From: Dickeya fangzhongdai
GTDB lineage: Bacteria; Pseudomonadota; Gammaproteobacteria; Enterobacterales; Enterobacteriaceae
DNA: 64,000 nt
Direction of reading: 5' to 3'
NCBI RefSeq assembly: GCF_002812485.1
Contig: NZ_CP025003.1
Span: 1,488,001-1,552,000, forward strand
The notes beneath the pieces are model-generated. The model worked only from the letters and a program-made list of their open reading frames with translations, did not search any database and was not told where the DNA came from. Made by a program: the position numbers and the translations under genes. This document shows, one piece after another, positions 1 through 9,710 of this stretch; positions within the stretch are counted from its first letter, which is position 1, and each line of letters begins with the position of its first letter.

Positions 1-1
1 G

Positions 2-1393
2 TTTGCAATCAACTTTGCTCTCGGCGTTTCCACCGGTCTGACCATGGAATTCCAGTTCGGTACTAACTGGTCATATTACTCTCACTATGTCGGCGATATC
101 TTCGGTGCACCTCTGGCAATCGAAGGATTGATGGCGTTCTTCCTGGAATCCACTTTCGTCGGGTTGTTCTTCTTTGGCTGGGATCGCCTGGGCAAAGTGC
201 AGCACATGGCGGTAACCTGGCTGGTGGCATTGGGTTCCAACCTGTCTGCGCTGTGGATCCTGGTGGCTAACGGCTGGATGCAGAACCCGGTCGCGTCGGA
301 TTTCAACTTCGAAACCATGCGCATGGAGATGGTGAGCTTTGCCGATCTGGTGCTGAACCCGGTTGCACAGGTGAAATTCGTTCACACTGTCGCCGCGGGT
401 TACTGTACCGGCGCGATGTTCATTCTGGGCATCAGCTCTTACTACCTGCTGAAAGGGCGCGATGTCGCTTTCGCCAAACGCTCCTTTGCTATCGCAGCCA
501 GTTTTGGTATGGCGGCGGTGCTGTCTGTTATCGTGCTGGGCGATGAGTCCGGTTATGAAATGGGCGACGTGCAGAAAACCAAGCTGGCGGCCATCGAAGC
601 TGAATGGGAAACCCAGCCAGCGCCGGCGGCGTTCACTCTGTTCGGTATTCCGAATCAGGAGACGATGGAGAATAAGTACGCGATTCAGATTCCCTATATG
701 TTGGGCCTGATCGCCACCCGTTCTACCGACAAGACCGTTACCGGCCTGAAAGAGTTGATGGAACAGCATGAAGTGCGCGTTCGTAACGGGATGAAAGCTT
801 ATCACCTGTTGCAGCAACTGCGTTCCGGCAACACCGATCCGGCGGTTCGTGATGAATTCGTCAAGAACAAGCAGGATCTCGGTTATGGCCTGCTGCTCAA
901 GCGCTATACCACCAATGTGGCTGATGCCAGCGATGCGCAGATCAAACAGGCGGTCAAGGATTCTATCCCGCGTGTGGCGCCGTTGTACTTCTCCTTCCGC
1001 ATCATGGTGGCCTGTGGCGTGCTGATGTTGTTGATCATCGGTCTGTCTTTCTGGACGGTGCTGCGCAACAAGATTGGTCAAAAACGCTGGCTGCATCGTA
1101 TCGCGCTGTACGGCATCCCGTTACCGTGGATTGCCGTTGAAGCCGGCTGGTTTGTGGCTGAATACGGCCGTCAGCCGTGGGCGATTGGTGAAGTGTTGCC
1201 GACAGCTGTCGCCAACTCCTCGCTCACCGCGGGAGACATCCTGTTCTCCATGGGACTGATTTGTGGTCTTTACACGCTGTTCCTGGTGGCTGAAATGTAC
1301 CTGATGTTCAAGTACGCACGTCTGGGTCCAAGCAGCCTGAAAACGGGGGCCTATCACTTCGAACAGCCGATCGCGGCTCAGGAAGCACGGTAA
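2..1393 (+). CDS. cydA: Cytochrome bd-I ubiquinol oxidase subunit I, CydA (5' end missing)
   Basis: Catalytic subunit of the inner-membrane quinol oxidase that reduces O2 to water at low oxygen. The open frame runs in from before the window and reads [18 protein letters not shown], which matches E. coli CydA from about residue 59, so about 58 N-terminal residues lie upstream. The internal ATG at 44 is not the start. The quinol-loop stretch [15 protein letters not shown] and the motif GYGLLLKRY are present, as is the C-terminal membrane segment before LGPSSLKTG. cydB follows after 12 bp with a good ribosome binding site (AACAGGAGT), so the two are co-transcribed. Identification is by close similarity to the E. 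coli protein. Confidence 0.97.
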   Translation, partial: FAINFALGVSTGLTMEFQFGTNWSYYSHYVGDIFGAPLAIEGLMAFFLESTFVGLFFFGWDRLGKVQHMAVTWLVALGSNLSALWILVANGWMQNPVASDFNFETMRMEMVSFADLVLNPVAQVKFVHTVAAGYCTGAMFILGISSYYLLKGRDVAFAKRSFAIAASFGMAAVLSVIVLGDESGYEMGDVQKTKLAAIEAEWETQPAPAAFTLFGIPNQETMENKYAIQIPYMLGLIATRSTDKTVTGLKELMEQHEVRVRNGMKAYHLLQQLRSGNTDPAVRDEFVKNKQDLGYGLLLKRYTTNVADASDAQIKQAVKDSIPRVAPLYFSFRIMVACGVLMLLIIGLSFWTVLRNKIGQKRWLHRIALYGIPLPWIAVEAGWFVAEYGRQPWAIGEVLPTAVANSSLTAGDILFSMGLICGLYTLFLVAEMYLMFKYARLGPSSLKTGAYHFEQPIAAQEAR

Positions 1394-1405
1394 CAGGAGT
1401 CCACT

Positions 1406-2545
1406 ATGTTTGATTATGAAGTATTGCGTTTTGTCTGGTGGCTGCTGATTGGTGTGCTGCTGATCGGTTTTGCGGTCACCGATGGTTTCGACATGGGCGT
1501 AGGTGTTCTGGTTCGCCTGATGGGTCGCAACGATGTAGAGCGCCGTGTGATGATTAACAGCATCGCGCCGCACTGGGACGGTAACCAGGTTTGGTTGATC
1601 ACGGCGGGCGGCGCACTGTTCGCTGCCTGGCCGATGGTTTACGCCGCCGCGTTTTCCGGTTTCTACATCGCCATGATTCTGGTGCTGGCGTCTCTGTATT
1701 TCCGTCCGGTCGGCTTTGACTACCGGTCGAAAATCGAAGATCCGCGTTGGCGTAACATGTGGGACTGGGGCATTTTCATCGGTAGTTTCGTACCGCCGGT
1801 GGTCATCGGGGTGGCATTCGGCAACCTGCTGCAGGGCGTGCCGTTCCATGTGGATGAGTATCTGCGCCTGTACTACACCGGCAATTTCTTCCAGTTGCTC
1901 AATCCGTTCGGGTTGCTGGCGGGCGTTGTCAGCCTGAGCATGATCGTGGCTCAGGGCGCTACCTATCTGGTGATGCGTACCTCTGGCGATCTGCACTTCC
2001 GCGCTAAAAAGGTTGCTCAGTTTTCTTCGCTGGCGCTGACAGTAACCTTTGCTCTGGCCGGAGTCTGGGTGGTTTATGGCATCGATGGCTATGCGGTGAC
2101 CTCGGTCATCAATACCGCTGGTGAATCTAACCCGCTGCATAAAGAAGTGGCGCGTCAGGCCGGCGCCTGGCTGGTCAACTTCAATCAGCACCCGGTTCTG
2201 TGGGCTATCCCGCTGCTGGGCGTCGTGCTGCCGTTGATGACTGCTGTCATGGCCCGTGCGGAGAAAGGCGCGATGGCGTTCCTGTTCTCTTCGCTCAGTA
2301 TCGCCTGTGTGATTCTGACCGCCGGGATCGCCATGTTCCCGTTCATTATGCCGTCGGTGACGGTACCGAATGTCAGCCTGACTATGTGGGATGCCACATC
2401 CAGCCTGCTTACGCTCAGAGTGATGACCGTGGTAGCGATTATTTTCGTTCCCATCGTGCTGTCCTACACCATCTGGTGTTACTACAAGATGTTCGGACGC
2501 ATCACCAAAGAGCATGTTGAGCAGAACTCTCATTCGTTGTACTAA
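1406..2545 (+). CDS. cydB: Cytochrome bd-I ubiquinol oxidase subunit II, CydB
   Basis: Second large subunit of cytochrome bd oxidase, 379 residues as in E. coli. It is an integral membrane protein that pairs with CydA and stabilises the haem-containing core. The N-terminus MFDYEVLRFVWWLLIGVLL and the motif VTDGFDMGVGVL with the following GRNDVERR segment are family hallmarks. Several hydrophobic segments are spread over the whole length. It is the second gene of cydABX-ybgE; cydX starts 16 bp after its stop. Expression is probably controlled from upstream of cydA, outside the window (ArcA/FNR in relatives). Confidence 0.97.
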   Translation: MFDYEVLRFVWWLLIGVLLIGFAVTDGFDMGVGVLVRLMGRNDVERRVMINSIAPHWDGNQVWLITAGGALFAAWPMVYAAAFSGFYIAMILVLASLYFRPVGFDYRSKIEDPRWRNMWDWGIFIGSFVPPVVIGVAFGNLLQGVPFHVDEYLRLYYTGNFFQLLNPFGLLAGVVSLSMIVAQGATYLVMRTSGDLHFRAKKVAQFSSLALTVTFALAGVWVVYGIDGYAVTSVINTAGESNPLHKEVARQAGAWLVNFNQHPVLWAIPLLGVVLPLMTAVMARAEKGAMAFLFSSLSIACVILTAGIAMFPFIMPSVTVPNVSLTMWDATSSLLTLRVMTVVAIIFVPIVLSYTIWCYYKMFGRITKEHVEQNSHSLY

Positions 2546-2561
2546 GTAAGGAGCCTGACTT

Positions 2562-2678
2562 ATGTGGTATTTTGCCTGGATATTGGGAACGCTTCTTGCT
2601 TGTTCGCTAGGCGTGATTACCGCTCTGGCACTGGAACAGAGCGAAGCAACCAAGACGAATCAAGATAAACCGCAATGA
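2562..2678 (+). CDS. cydX: Cytochrome bd-I accessory subunit CydX (38 aa)
   Basis: A 38-residue single-pass membrane protein beginning MWYFAWILGTLLACSLG, nearly identical to E. coli CydX (37 aa). CydX packs against CydA and is needed for stable, active oxidase. One hydrophobic helix (about residues 3-25) is followed by a charged tail ending in KTNQDKPQ. The ribosome binding site is TAAGGAG, about 7 bp before the ATG. The stop overlaps the ybgE start (ATGA at 2675-2678), which supports translational coupling. Confidence 0.95.
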   Translation: MWYFAWILGTLLACSLGVITALALEQSEATKTNQDKPQ

Positions 2679-2968
2679 TTGCTTTCATTGATCGTCTGTA
2701 CCGCTGTATGGATAAGGGCCCGTTACGGGCCCTTTCCCTGATTATGGCGCTACTGCTGGCCGGCTGCGTATTCTGGGAGCCGGCGCGTTTTGCCGCACGC
2801 ACCAGCTCGCTGGCGGTCTGGCAGGGGATAGCGCTGATTTGGGCGGTCTGTACCGGCGTCGTTCACGGCGTGGGTTTTCGTCCTCAGGGGATGCGCTGGC
2901 GCGCTTTCTTTTCCCCCCTTCCGGCCTTTGTGATCCTGGCCGCAGGATTGTATTACTACTTCCTGTAA
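2675..2968 (+). CDS. ybgE: Cyd operon protein YbgE
   Basis: A 97-residue membrane protein always found with cydABX in enterobacteria; its exact job is unknown. Three hydrophobic segments are visible (about residues 18-36, 48-66 and 78-97). The start ATG overlaps the cydX stop as ATGA. It is the last gene of the cyd operon: a strong intrinsic terminator follows 22 bp downstream. Family assignment rests on position and on the N-terminal pattern IDRLYRCMDKGPLRALSLIM. Confidence 0.9.
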   Translation: MIAFIDRLYRCMDKGPLRALSLIMALLLAGCVFWEPARFAARTSSLAVWQGIALIWAVCTGVVHGVGFRPQGMRWRAFFSPLPAFVILAAGLYYYFL

Positions 2969-2990
2969 AATAGCCTCTCATTCCTTTTGG

Positions 2991-3020
2991 TTATGGGTTG
3001 TCCGCAACCCATAATTATTT
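2991..3020 (+). terminator. Intrinsic terminator of the cyd operon
   Basis: Perfect 10-bp stem TTATGGGTTG / CAACCCATAA with a TCCG tetraloop (2991-3014), followed by the T-rich run TTATTT. It lies between ybgE and ybgC and separates the cyd and tol operons. Confidence 0.8.
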
Positions 3021-3042
3021 ACCTTCCTGTACATAGAACCCA

Positions 3043-3071
3043 TTCCAAACCTTATCCCTCTTGCGTATAGT
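3043..3071 (+). promoter_or_regulatory. Candidate promoter for ybgC-tol operon
   Basis: A -10 like TATAGT (3066-3071) lies 17 bp after a weak -35 like TTCCAA (3043-3048), about 30 bp before the ybgC GTG start and just after the cyd terminator. Placement is sensible but the -35 is poor. Confidence 0.4.
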
Positions 3072-3102
3072 AGCGGGGTTTATCGCATTACCGGGATGTA
3101 GA

Positions 3103-4190
<1,088 letters not shown>

Positions 4191-4202
4191 TCGGGAGGTG
4201 AT

Positions 4203-4628
4203 ATGGCTCGTGCGCGTGGCGGCCGCCGGTCGCTGAAATCCGAGATTAATATTGTTCCCCTGCTGGACGTGTTGCTGGTGCTGCTGCTGATCTTCATGGC
4301 GACCGCACCGATCATTACCCAGAGCGTGGAAGTGGATCTGCCGGATGCAACCGAATCCAAAACCGTATCCAGCAACGATAATCCGCCAGTGATTGTCGAG
4401 GTATCCGGTGTAGGGCAATACAGTCTGGTGGTTGATCATAATCGTATGAATCAACTGCCTGCGGAGCAGGTGGTGGCTGAAGCCCAGTCCCGCCTGACCG
4501 CAAACCCGAAAACGGTCTTTTTGATCGGGGGTGCCAAGGATGTTCCTTATGATGAGATCATCAAGGCGCTGAATTTGTTGCATCAGGCGGGTGTCAAATC
4601 TGTCGGGTTGATGACACAGCCGATTTGA
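4203..4628 (+). CDS. tolR: Tol-Pal system protein TolR
   Basis: ExbD/TolR family, 141 residues. It has one membrane helix (about 17-37) and a periplasmic domain. The proton-pathway aspartate is D22 in NIVPLLDVLLVLLLIF. It works with TolQ to couple proton flow to TolA and Pal movement. The ribosome binding site CGGGAGGTGAT is strong. The gap to tolA (126 bp) holds a short tandem repeat. Confidence 0.97.
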   Translation: MARARGGRRSLKSEINIVPLLDVLLVLLLIFMATAPIITQSVEVDLPDATESKTVSSNDNPPVIVEVSGVGQYSLVVDHNRMNQLPAEQVVAEAQSRLTANPKTVFLIGGAKDVPYDEIIKALNLLHQAGVKSVGLMTQPI

Positions 4629-4664
4629 CCGGCGAGTCCGTGAATGATGAAGTCTGTGGATAAT

Positions 4665-4712
4665 GGCGTTTGTGCACGATGACGTTTTTACACGATGACG
4701 TTTTTACACGAT
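4665..4712 (+). repeat. 16-bp tandem repeat between tolR and tolA
   Basis: Two exact copies of GACGTTTTTACACGAT (4681-4696, 4697-4712), preceded by a degenerate third copy (GGCGTTTGTGCACGAT, 4665-4680). No coding frame; it ends 42 bp before the tolA start. Confidence 0.9.
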
Positions 4713-4754
4713 GAGTAGTCATTTGTCTGGCAAAACTGTTTTTGGGAACCCCTT

Positions 4755-5939
4755 GTGTTAAAGGCAAACGAACGAAACGATAAGCTAAAGCGTGCCGTCA
4801 TTATCTCGGTCGTTTTGCACGTTATTCTGATTACGTTGCTGATTCTGAGTTCGCTGAACCAGAAGATGGATGACGCCAGCGGCGGTGGCGGCGGGTCATC
4901 CATCGACGCGGTGATGGTCGATCCCAGCGCGGTGGTCGATCAGTACAACCGGCAACAACAACAACAGAACGATGCCCGCCGCGCCGAACAGCTGCGTAAG
5001 AAGCAGGCGGAACAGCAGGCAGAAGAACTGCAGGCGAAACAGGCGGCTGAACAGCAACGGCTGAAAGAACTGGAAAAAGAGCGTCTGCAGGCGCAGGAAG
5101 AGGCGAAACAGCAGGCGCAGGAACAGGCAGAACAACGTAAACAGGCGGAAGAAGCCGCCCAGAAAGCGAAAGAACAGCAGAAACAGGCGGAAGCCGCCGC
5201 CGCTAAAGCCAAAGCGGAGGCCGAGCAGCAAGCTAAAGCCGCAGCCGAGGCGAAGAAGCGTGCTGAGGAAGAAGTGAAAAAGCAGGCTGCTGCCGACGCG
5301 AAGAAAAAGGCGGAAGAAGAGGCTAAAGCCAAGGCTGCCGCCGCGGCAGAAGCAAAGAAAAAAGCGGAAGAGGAAGCCAAAGCCAAGGCGGCGGCTGATG
5401 CTAAGCAGAAAGCCGAGGAAGAGGCTAAGGCCGCCGCGGCGGAAGCCGCCAAGGAAAAGGCGGCAGCCGATGCTGCCAAGAAAGCCGAGGCGGCCGCCGC
5501 AGCCAAGAAAGCAGCTGACGACAAGAAAAAGGCGGCCAAACAGGCCGGTGAGGTTGATGATCTGCTCGGCGGGCTGGCTTCATCGAAGAACGCGCCGAAA
5601 GGCGGCGGCAGTGCCGCTGGCGGCGGAGCGCCGGCCGGGGTAGGCAATAACAAGAAGAGCGGGGCATCCGGCGCTGCGCTGGACAGCTACGGCAGCCAGG
5701 TTCGCACCGCGATTCAGAGCAAATTTTATGACTGGGAGTCCTACAAGGGGCGCACCTGTACGTTACGTATCAGACTGGCGCCGGATGGCCTGCTGGTTGA
5801 TGTGAAGAGCGAGGGGGGCGATCCGGCGTTGTGTCAGGCGGCGATTGCTGCTGCCAAACAGGCGCGGATACCGAAGCCGCCCAGCTCTGATGTATATGAA
5901 GCTTTCAAGAACGCACCGATAGACTTTAAACCGCAGTGA
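4755..5939 (+). CDS. tolA: Cell-envelope integrity protein TolA
   Basis: Force-transducing protein of the Tol-Pal complex, 394 residues. Domain I is the cytoplasmic start plus one membrane helix (about 14-34) with the conserved SHLS-like region. Domain II (about 55-275) is a very long Ala/Lys/Glu helix with repeated KKAEEEAKAKAAA-type units spanning the periplasm. After a Gly-rich linker, the C-terminal domain III (about 300-394) contacts TolB/Pal and is the docking site of colicins and filamentous phage in relatives. The GTG at 4755 is chosen because LKANERNDKLKRA aligns with E. coli TolA, which also starts at GTG. The low-complexity domain II is repeat-rich DNA, so its length may vary among strains. 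Confidence 0.97.
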   Translation: MLKANERNDKLKRAVIISVVLHVILITLLILSSLNQKMDDASGGGGGSSIDAVMVDPSAVVDQYNRQQQQQNDARRAEQLRKKQAEQQAEELQAKQAAEQQRLKELEKERLQAQEEAKQQAQEQAEQRKQAEEAAQKAKEQQKQAEAAAAKAKAEAEQQAKAAAEAKKRAEEEVKKQAAADAKKKAEEEAKAKAAAAAEAKKKAEEEAKAKAAADAKQKAEEEAKAAAAEAAKEKAAADAAKKAEAAAAAKKAADDKKKAAKQAGEVDDLLGGLASSKNAPKGGGSAAGGGAPAGVGNNKKSGASGAALDSYGSQVRTAIQSKFYDWESYKGRTCTLRIRLAPDGLLVDVKSEGGDPALCQAAIAAAKQARIPKPPSSDVYEAFKNAPIDFKPQ

Positions 5940-6071
5940 CCCGGTTGCCAGTTGGCGGAGTTTAAGACTATGACTATATCTGGTCGCCGTGCACATCGTG
6001 TTTGTTGATATGGGTTTGTTAAAACGCTGCCAGGTTATCGTAGGCTCTGGAGCCGGGATAAGGGAGATGAG

Positions 6072-7358
6072 ATGAAGCAGGCATTAAAAATTGCATTGAG
6101 TTTTCTGATGCTGTGGACGGCTGTGTTGCATGCAGAAGTCCGTATTGAAATTACCCAGGGGGTCGACTCTGCGCGCCCAATCGGTGTGGTTCCGTTCAAA
6201 TCGGCGGGCGGCGCTGTTCCTGAAGAAATCGGCAGTATTGTCGCCGCGGATTTGCGCAATAGCGGCAAGTTTAATCCGATCGATCCGAGCCGTATGCCTC
6301 AGCAGCCAGGTAGTGCCGCTGAAGTGACTCCGGCCGCCTGGACTGCTCTGGGGATCGATGCGGTAATTGTCGGCCAGGTTCAACCGACTGCGGATGGCTA
6401 CCTGGTGTCCTATCAACTGGTGGATACCTCCGGCAGTGCCGGCAGCGTACTGGCCCAGAACCAGTTCAAAGTGACCAAACAGTGGCTGCGTTATGCCGCT
6501 CACACCGCCAGTGATGAAGTGTTTGAAAAACTGACCGGCATCAAGGGCGCTTTCCGTACCCGTATCGCCTATGTGGTGCAGACCAATGGCGGGCAGTATC
6601 CGTACGAATTGCGTGTAGCGGACTACGACGGTTACAACCAGTTCGTGGTACACCGTTCTCCGGAACCGCTGATGTCTCCTTCCTGGTCGGCGGATGGCAG
6701 CAAACTGGCGTATGTGACGTTTGAAAGCGGCCGCTCCGCGCTGGTTGTTCAGACGCTGGCTAATGGCGATATCAAACAAGTCGCTTCTTTCCCGCGTCAT
6801 AACGGTGCGCCGGCATTCTCTCCGGACGGCTCCAAACTGGCGTTTGCGCTCTCCAAGAGCGGTAGCCTGAATCTGTATGTGATGAATCTGGGCTCTGGTC
6901 AGATTTCTCAGGTGACCGACGGTCGCAGCAATAACACTGAGCCGACCTGGTTCCCTGACAGCCAGACGCTGGCCTATACTTCTGACCAGGCTGGTCGTCC
7001 GCAGATTTATAAAATCGGTGTTAACGGCGGCGCTCCCCAACGTCTGACCTGGGAAGGCGCTCAGAATCAGGATGCTGAAATCAGTAGCGATGGTAAATTC
7101 CTGGTGATGGTCAGCTCCAACGGCGGCGCTCAGCATGTCGCCAAACAGGATCTGGTAACGGGTGGCGTTCAAGTATTAACGGACACGTTCCTGGATGAAA
7201 CGCCGAGTATCGCACCCAATGGCACCATGGTAATCTACAGTTCCAAACAAGGGCTGGGTTCCGTGCTGCAACTGGTTTCGACCGACGGGCGTTTTAAAGC
7301 GCGTCTTCCGGCAACCGATGGTCAGGTGAGATTCCCTGCCTGGTCGCCGTATATGTAA
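6072..7358 (+). CDS. tolB: Tol-Pal system beta-propeller protein TolB
   Basis: Periplasmic protein of 428 residues that binds Pal and the TolA C-domain. The signal peptide [21 protein letters not shown] (1-21) is cut before EVRIE. An N-terminal alpha/beta domain (to about 160) precedes a six-bladed beta-propeller built of repeats such as [20 protein letters not shown] and [20 protein letters not shown]. The 131-bp gap after tolA could hold a second promoter, as in E. coli, but no clear one was seen. pal follows 38 bp downstream. Confidence 0.97.
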   Translation: MKQALKIALSFLMLWTAVLHAEVRIEITQGVDSARPIGVVPFKSAGGAVPEEIGSIVAADLRNSGKFNPIDPSRMPQQPGSAAEVTPAAWTALGIDAVIVGQVQPTADGYLVSYQLVDTSGSAGSVLAQNQFKVTKQWLRYAAHTASDEVFEKLTGIKGAFRTRIAYVVQTNGGQYPYELRVADYDGYNQFVVHRSPEPLMSPSWSADGSKLAYVTFESGRSALVVQTLANGDIKQVASFPRHNGAPAFSPDGSKLAFALSKSGSLNLYVMNLGSGQISQVTDGRSNNTEPTWFPDSQTLAYTSDQAGRPQIYKIGVNGGAPQRLTWEGAQNQDAEISSDGKFLVMVSSNGGAQHVAKQDLVTGGVQVLTDTFLDETPSIAPNGTMVIYSSKQGLGSVLQLVSTDGRFKARLPATDGQVRFPAWSPYM

Positions 7359-7396
7359 TCAAAATATGTACAATAACCTATTTAAAGGACATAGAA

Positions 7397-7903
7397 ATGC
7401 AATTCAATAAAGTGCTGAAAGGCCTGATGTTGGCTCTGCCGGTGCTGGCTGTTGCCGCATGTAGCTCCAACAAACACGCTAATAACGACCAGTCTTCCCT
7501 GAACGGCGGCGCTGGCATGGAAAATGGCGGCAACATGTCTTCTGCTGAGCAGGCTCGTCTGCAGATGCAGGAACTACAGCGCAACAACATCGTTTACTTC
7601 GATCTGGACAAATACGACATTCGTCCTGATTTCGCTCAGATGCTGGATGCACACGCTGCTTTCCTGCGCAGCAACCCGTCCTACAAAGTGACTGTTGAAG
7701 GTCATGCGGACGAACGCGGTACGCCGGAATACAACATCGCGCTGGGCGAACGTCGTGCCAACGCTGTGCAGATGTACCTGCAGGGTAAAGGCGTGTCTGC
7801 CGATCAGATCTCCGTGGTTTCTTACGGTAAAGAGAAACCTGCCGTTCTGGGTCATGACGAAGCAGCATGGTCCAAGAACCGTCGTGCCGTTCTGGTATAC
7901 TAA
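7397..7903 (+). CDS. pal: Peptidoglycan-associated lipoprotein Pal
   Basis: Outer-membrane lipoprotein (168 residues) that binds meso-diaminopimelate in peptidoglycan and is pulled to the division site by Tol. The lipobox VAAC places the lipidated cysteine at residue 22. The OmpA-like domain (about 55-168) has the signature [19 protein letters not shown] followed by RRANAV. The ribosome binding site is AAAGGACAT. cpoB starts 9 bp after the stop, so pal-cpoB are one unit. Confidence 0.98.
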   Translation: MQFNKVLKGLMLALPVLAVAACSSNKHANNDQSSLNGGAGMENGGNMSSAEQARLQMQELQRNNIVYFDLDKYDIRPDFAQMLDAHAAFLRSNPSYKVTVEGHADERGTPEYNIALGERRANAVQMYLQGKGVSADQISVVSYGKEKPAVLGHDEAAWSKNRRAVLVY

Positions 7904-7912
7904 GAGAATCGC

Positions 7913-8737
7913 ATGAGCAGTAACTTCAGACATCACGTGTTGAGTCTGTCGTTACTGGTTGGCGTAGCGGCCCCCTGGGCCGCTACTGCCCAGGCGCCAA
8001 TCAGTAATGTCGGCTCTGGCTCGGTAGAAGATCGAGTCACTCAGCTTGAGCGTATCTCTAACGCTCACAGTCAGTTATTAACCCAACTTCAGCAACAACT
8101 CGCCGACACTCAGCGCGATATCGATGGCTTGCGCGGCCAGATCCAGGAAAACCAATATCAGTTGAATCAGGTCGTTGAGCGTCAGAAACAGATCTATCAG
8201 CAGATTGACAGCCTGGGTTCTCAAAGCGGCGGCCAGTCTTCTTCTGCCGCGTCATCGGCAGCAGGAGCGGGCAACGCGGCGGCGTCTGCGCCGGCGGCAA
8301 CCAGTAATACTGGCGCGGCGAATAGCCCCAGCGCTGATTCGGCAGCGGCACCGGCCATGACTGGCGATGCTAACACCGATTACAATACGGCGGCGTCGTT
8401 AGTATTGGAAAAAAAGCAGTATGATCAGGCTATCGTGGCGTTTCAAAATTTCGTCAAGAAATACCCTGATTCAACCTACCAGCCGAATGCCAACTACTGG
8501 TTAGGGCAATTGTTCTACAATAAGGGTAAAAAAGACGACGCGGCGTATTACTTTGCTAATGTTGTCAAAAGTTACCCTAAATCTCCTAAAGCTTCGGAAG
8601 CTATGTTCAAGGTTGGCGTCATCATGCAGGAAAAAGGGCAGACTGATAAAGCCAAGGCAGTCTACCAGCAGGTGGTAAAAAACTACCCGAATACCGATGG
8701 CGCCAAGCAAGCTCAGAAGCGTTTAGCCGATTTGTAA
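7913..8737 (+). CDS. cpoB: Cell division coordinator CpoB (YbgF)
   Basis: Periplasmic protein of 274 residues that links peptidoglycan synthesis (PBP1B/LpoB) with Tol-driven outer-membrane constriction. The signal peptide ends near ATAQA (about residue 27). A trimerising coiled coil (about 40-100, rich in Gln) is followed by an Ala/Ser/Gly-rich linker and a C-terminal TPR domain (about 150-274) with repeats such as YDQAIVAFQNFVKKYPDS. It is the last gene of the tol-pal operon. Confidence 0.95.
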   Translation: MSSNFRHHVLSLSLLVGVAAPWAATAQAPISNVGSGSVEDRVTQLERISNAHSQLLTQLQQQLADTQRDIDGLRGQIQENQYQLNQVVERQKQIYQQIDSLGSQSGGQSSSAASSAAGAGNAAASAPAATSNTGAANSPSADSAAAPAMTGDANTDYNTAASLVLEKKQYDQAIVAFQNFVKKYPDSTYQPNANYWLGQLFYNKGKKDDAAYYFANVVKSYPKSPKASEAMFKVGVIMQEKGQTDKAKAVYQQVVKNYPNTDGAKQAQKRLADL

Positions 8738-8744
8738 TTCCCTT

Positions 8745-8787
8745 TCTGGTGCAAAAATTGCGCGATATGCGTGGTTTTTGCGCCAGA
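8745..8787 (+). terminator. Candidate terminator hairpin after cpoB
   Basis: 13-bp stem TCTGGTGCAAAAA (8745-8757) / TTTTTGCGCCAGA (8775-8787) with one G-T wobble and a 17-nt loop, 8 bp after the cpoB stop. A run of nine T lies 24 bp further. The long loop makes it atypical. Confidence 0.45.
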
Positions 8788-8831
8788 ACGTTCAAGGGAT
8801 AAGCAATTGAATTTTTTTTTCGGAAAATAGG

Positions 8832-8859
8832 TTGCACAGAAAAATTATATTAGTAATAT
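8832..8859 (+). promoter_or_regulatory. Candidate promoter of the tRNA-Lys operon
   Basis: TTGCAC (8832-8837) and TAATAT (8854-8859) with a 16-bp spacer, followed by a GC-rich discriminator (GCCGCC) as expected for stringently controlled stable-RNA promoters. About 53 bp before the first tRNA. Confidence 0.6.
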
Positions 8860-8911
8860 ATGCCGCCGTTGCCAGGGCGATGCTGAATCGCTGAAAGCAG
8901 CAAGGTGTTTT

Positions 8912-8987
8912 GGGTCGTTAGCTCAGTCGGTAGAGCAGTTGACTTTTAATCAATTGGTCGCAGGTTCGAATCCTGCACGACCCACCA
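8912..8987 (+). tRNA. tRNA-Lys (anticodon TTT), copy 1
   Basis: 76-nt cloverleaf with encoded CCA. Acceptor stem GGGTCGT pairs with ACGACCC. Anticodon loop CTTTTAA has anticodon TTT at 8945-8947; the T-arm is GCAGG TTCGAAT CCTGC. Identical to copy 2 and near-identical to E. coli tRNA-Lys. In E. coli the same locus (after cpoB) carries a larger Lys/Val tRNA cluster. Confidence 0.98.
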
Positions 8988-9022
8988 AAACAAAAGAATC
9001 TCTGTGTAGCATATCCCGTAGC

Positions 9023-9098
9023 GGGTCGTTAGCTCAGTCGGTAGAGCAGTTGACTTTTAATCAATTGGTCGCAGGTTCGAATCCTGCACGACCCACCA
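9023..9098 (+). tRNA. tRNA-Lys (anticodon TTT), copy 2
   Basis: Identical in sequence to the first copy, 35 bp downstream of it and probably in the same transcript. Anticodon TTT at 9056-9058. A tandem array that repeats the 3' end of this tRNA follows directly. Confidence 0.98.
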
Positions 9099-9553
9099 TC
9101 GCTAAATAAATCACTCCCCCTTTAATTCGCTCACCATTATTTCAATATCGCACAGTCGTGCAGGTGAGAAGCTGCGTTCAGGTTCGAGTCGAGCGAAGCG
9201 AGACAACAGCGCATCGCGCTGGCCCGAAGGGCGAGGCCGCAGGCCGAGTCATCCTGCACGACCCACCACCGCTAAATAAATCACTCCTCTTTAATTCGCT
9301 CACCATTATTTTAAATATCGCACTGTCGTGCAGGTGAGAAGCTGCGTTCAGGTTCGAGTCGAGCGAAGCGAGACAACAGCGCGTCGCGCTGGCCCGAAGG
9401 GCGAGGCCGCAGGCCGAGTCATCCTGCACGACCCACCACCGCTAAATAAATCACTCCTCTTTAATTCGCTCACCATTATTTTAAATATCGCACTGTCGTG
9501 CAGGTGAGAAGCTGCGTTCAGGTTCGAGTCGAGCGAAGCGAGACAACAGCGCA
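9099..9553 (+). repeat. 170-bp tandem repeats carrying the tRNA-Lys 3' end (rtT-like)
   Basis: About 2.7 copies of a unit with a period of exactly 170 bp (caggtgagaa at 9161, 9331 and 9501). Each complete unit ends with CCTGCACGACCCACCA (9253-9268, 9423-9438), the exact 3' end of tRNA-Lys including CCA. Each also carries a tRNA T-loop-like CAGGTTCGAGTC. Mid-unit GTCGTGCAGG (9155, 9325, 9495) is the exact reverse complement of the tRNA-end CCTGCACGAC, so transcripts could fold into a long hairpin. Minus-strand open frames here are a by-product of the repetition. The layout resembles the 178-bp rtT repeats after E. coli tyrT, which also contain a tRNA 3' end. Confidence 0.9.
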
Positions 9554-9710
9554 TCATCTCCTCATGTGGGTTTTGTTATATCTCTTTTTGCTTTAGACCG
9601 GTTTAATCACGCCATCGCATTTGGCGTATAGTAAGGGCTTCTTTTTTGACTGATGGCGATATTCCTTCGCAATCTGACAGGCCGAAGGGTGAGCCTTAAG
9701 AGATATATTG

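Noticed and set aside
1121..2653. 510-codon minus-strand open frame opposite cydA/cydB
   Set aside because: It lies fully antisense to cydA-cydB-cydX, which are certain, and its product is low-complexity His/Gln/Arg-rich; a shadow of codon bias.
4940..5653. 237-codon Ala/Ser-rich minus-strand frame inside tolA
   Set aside because: Reverse reading of the KAEEEAKAKAAA repeats of TolA domain II.
9099..9553. Possible CRISPR array
   Set aside because: The period is 170 bp with no unique spacers and no cas genes nearby; the units are whole tandem duplications. The short 16-20-bp repeats elsewhere also lack spacers.
9178..9557. Two minus-strand frames of 83 and 69 codons in the tRNA-Lys repeats
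   Set aside because: They exist because the 170-bp unit is reiterated; no ribosome site and internally repetitive protein.
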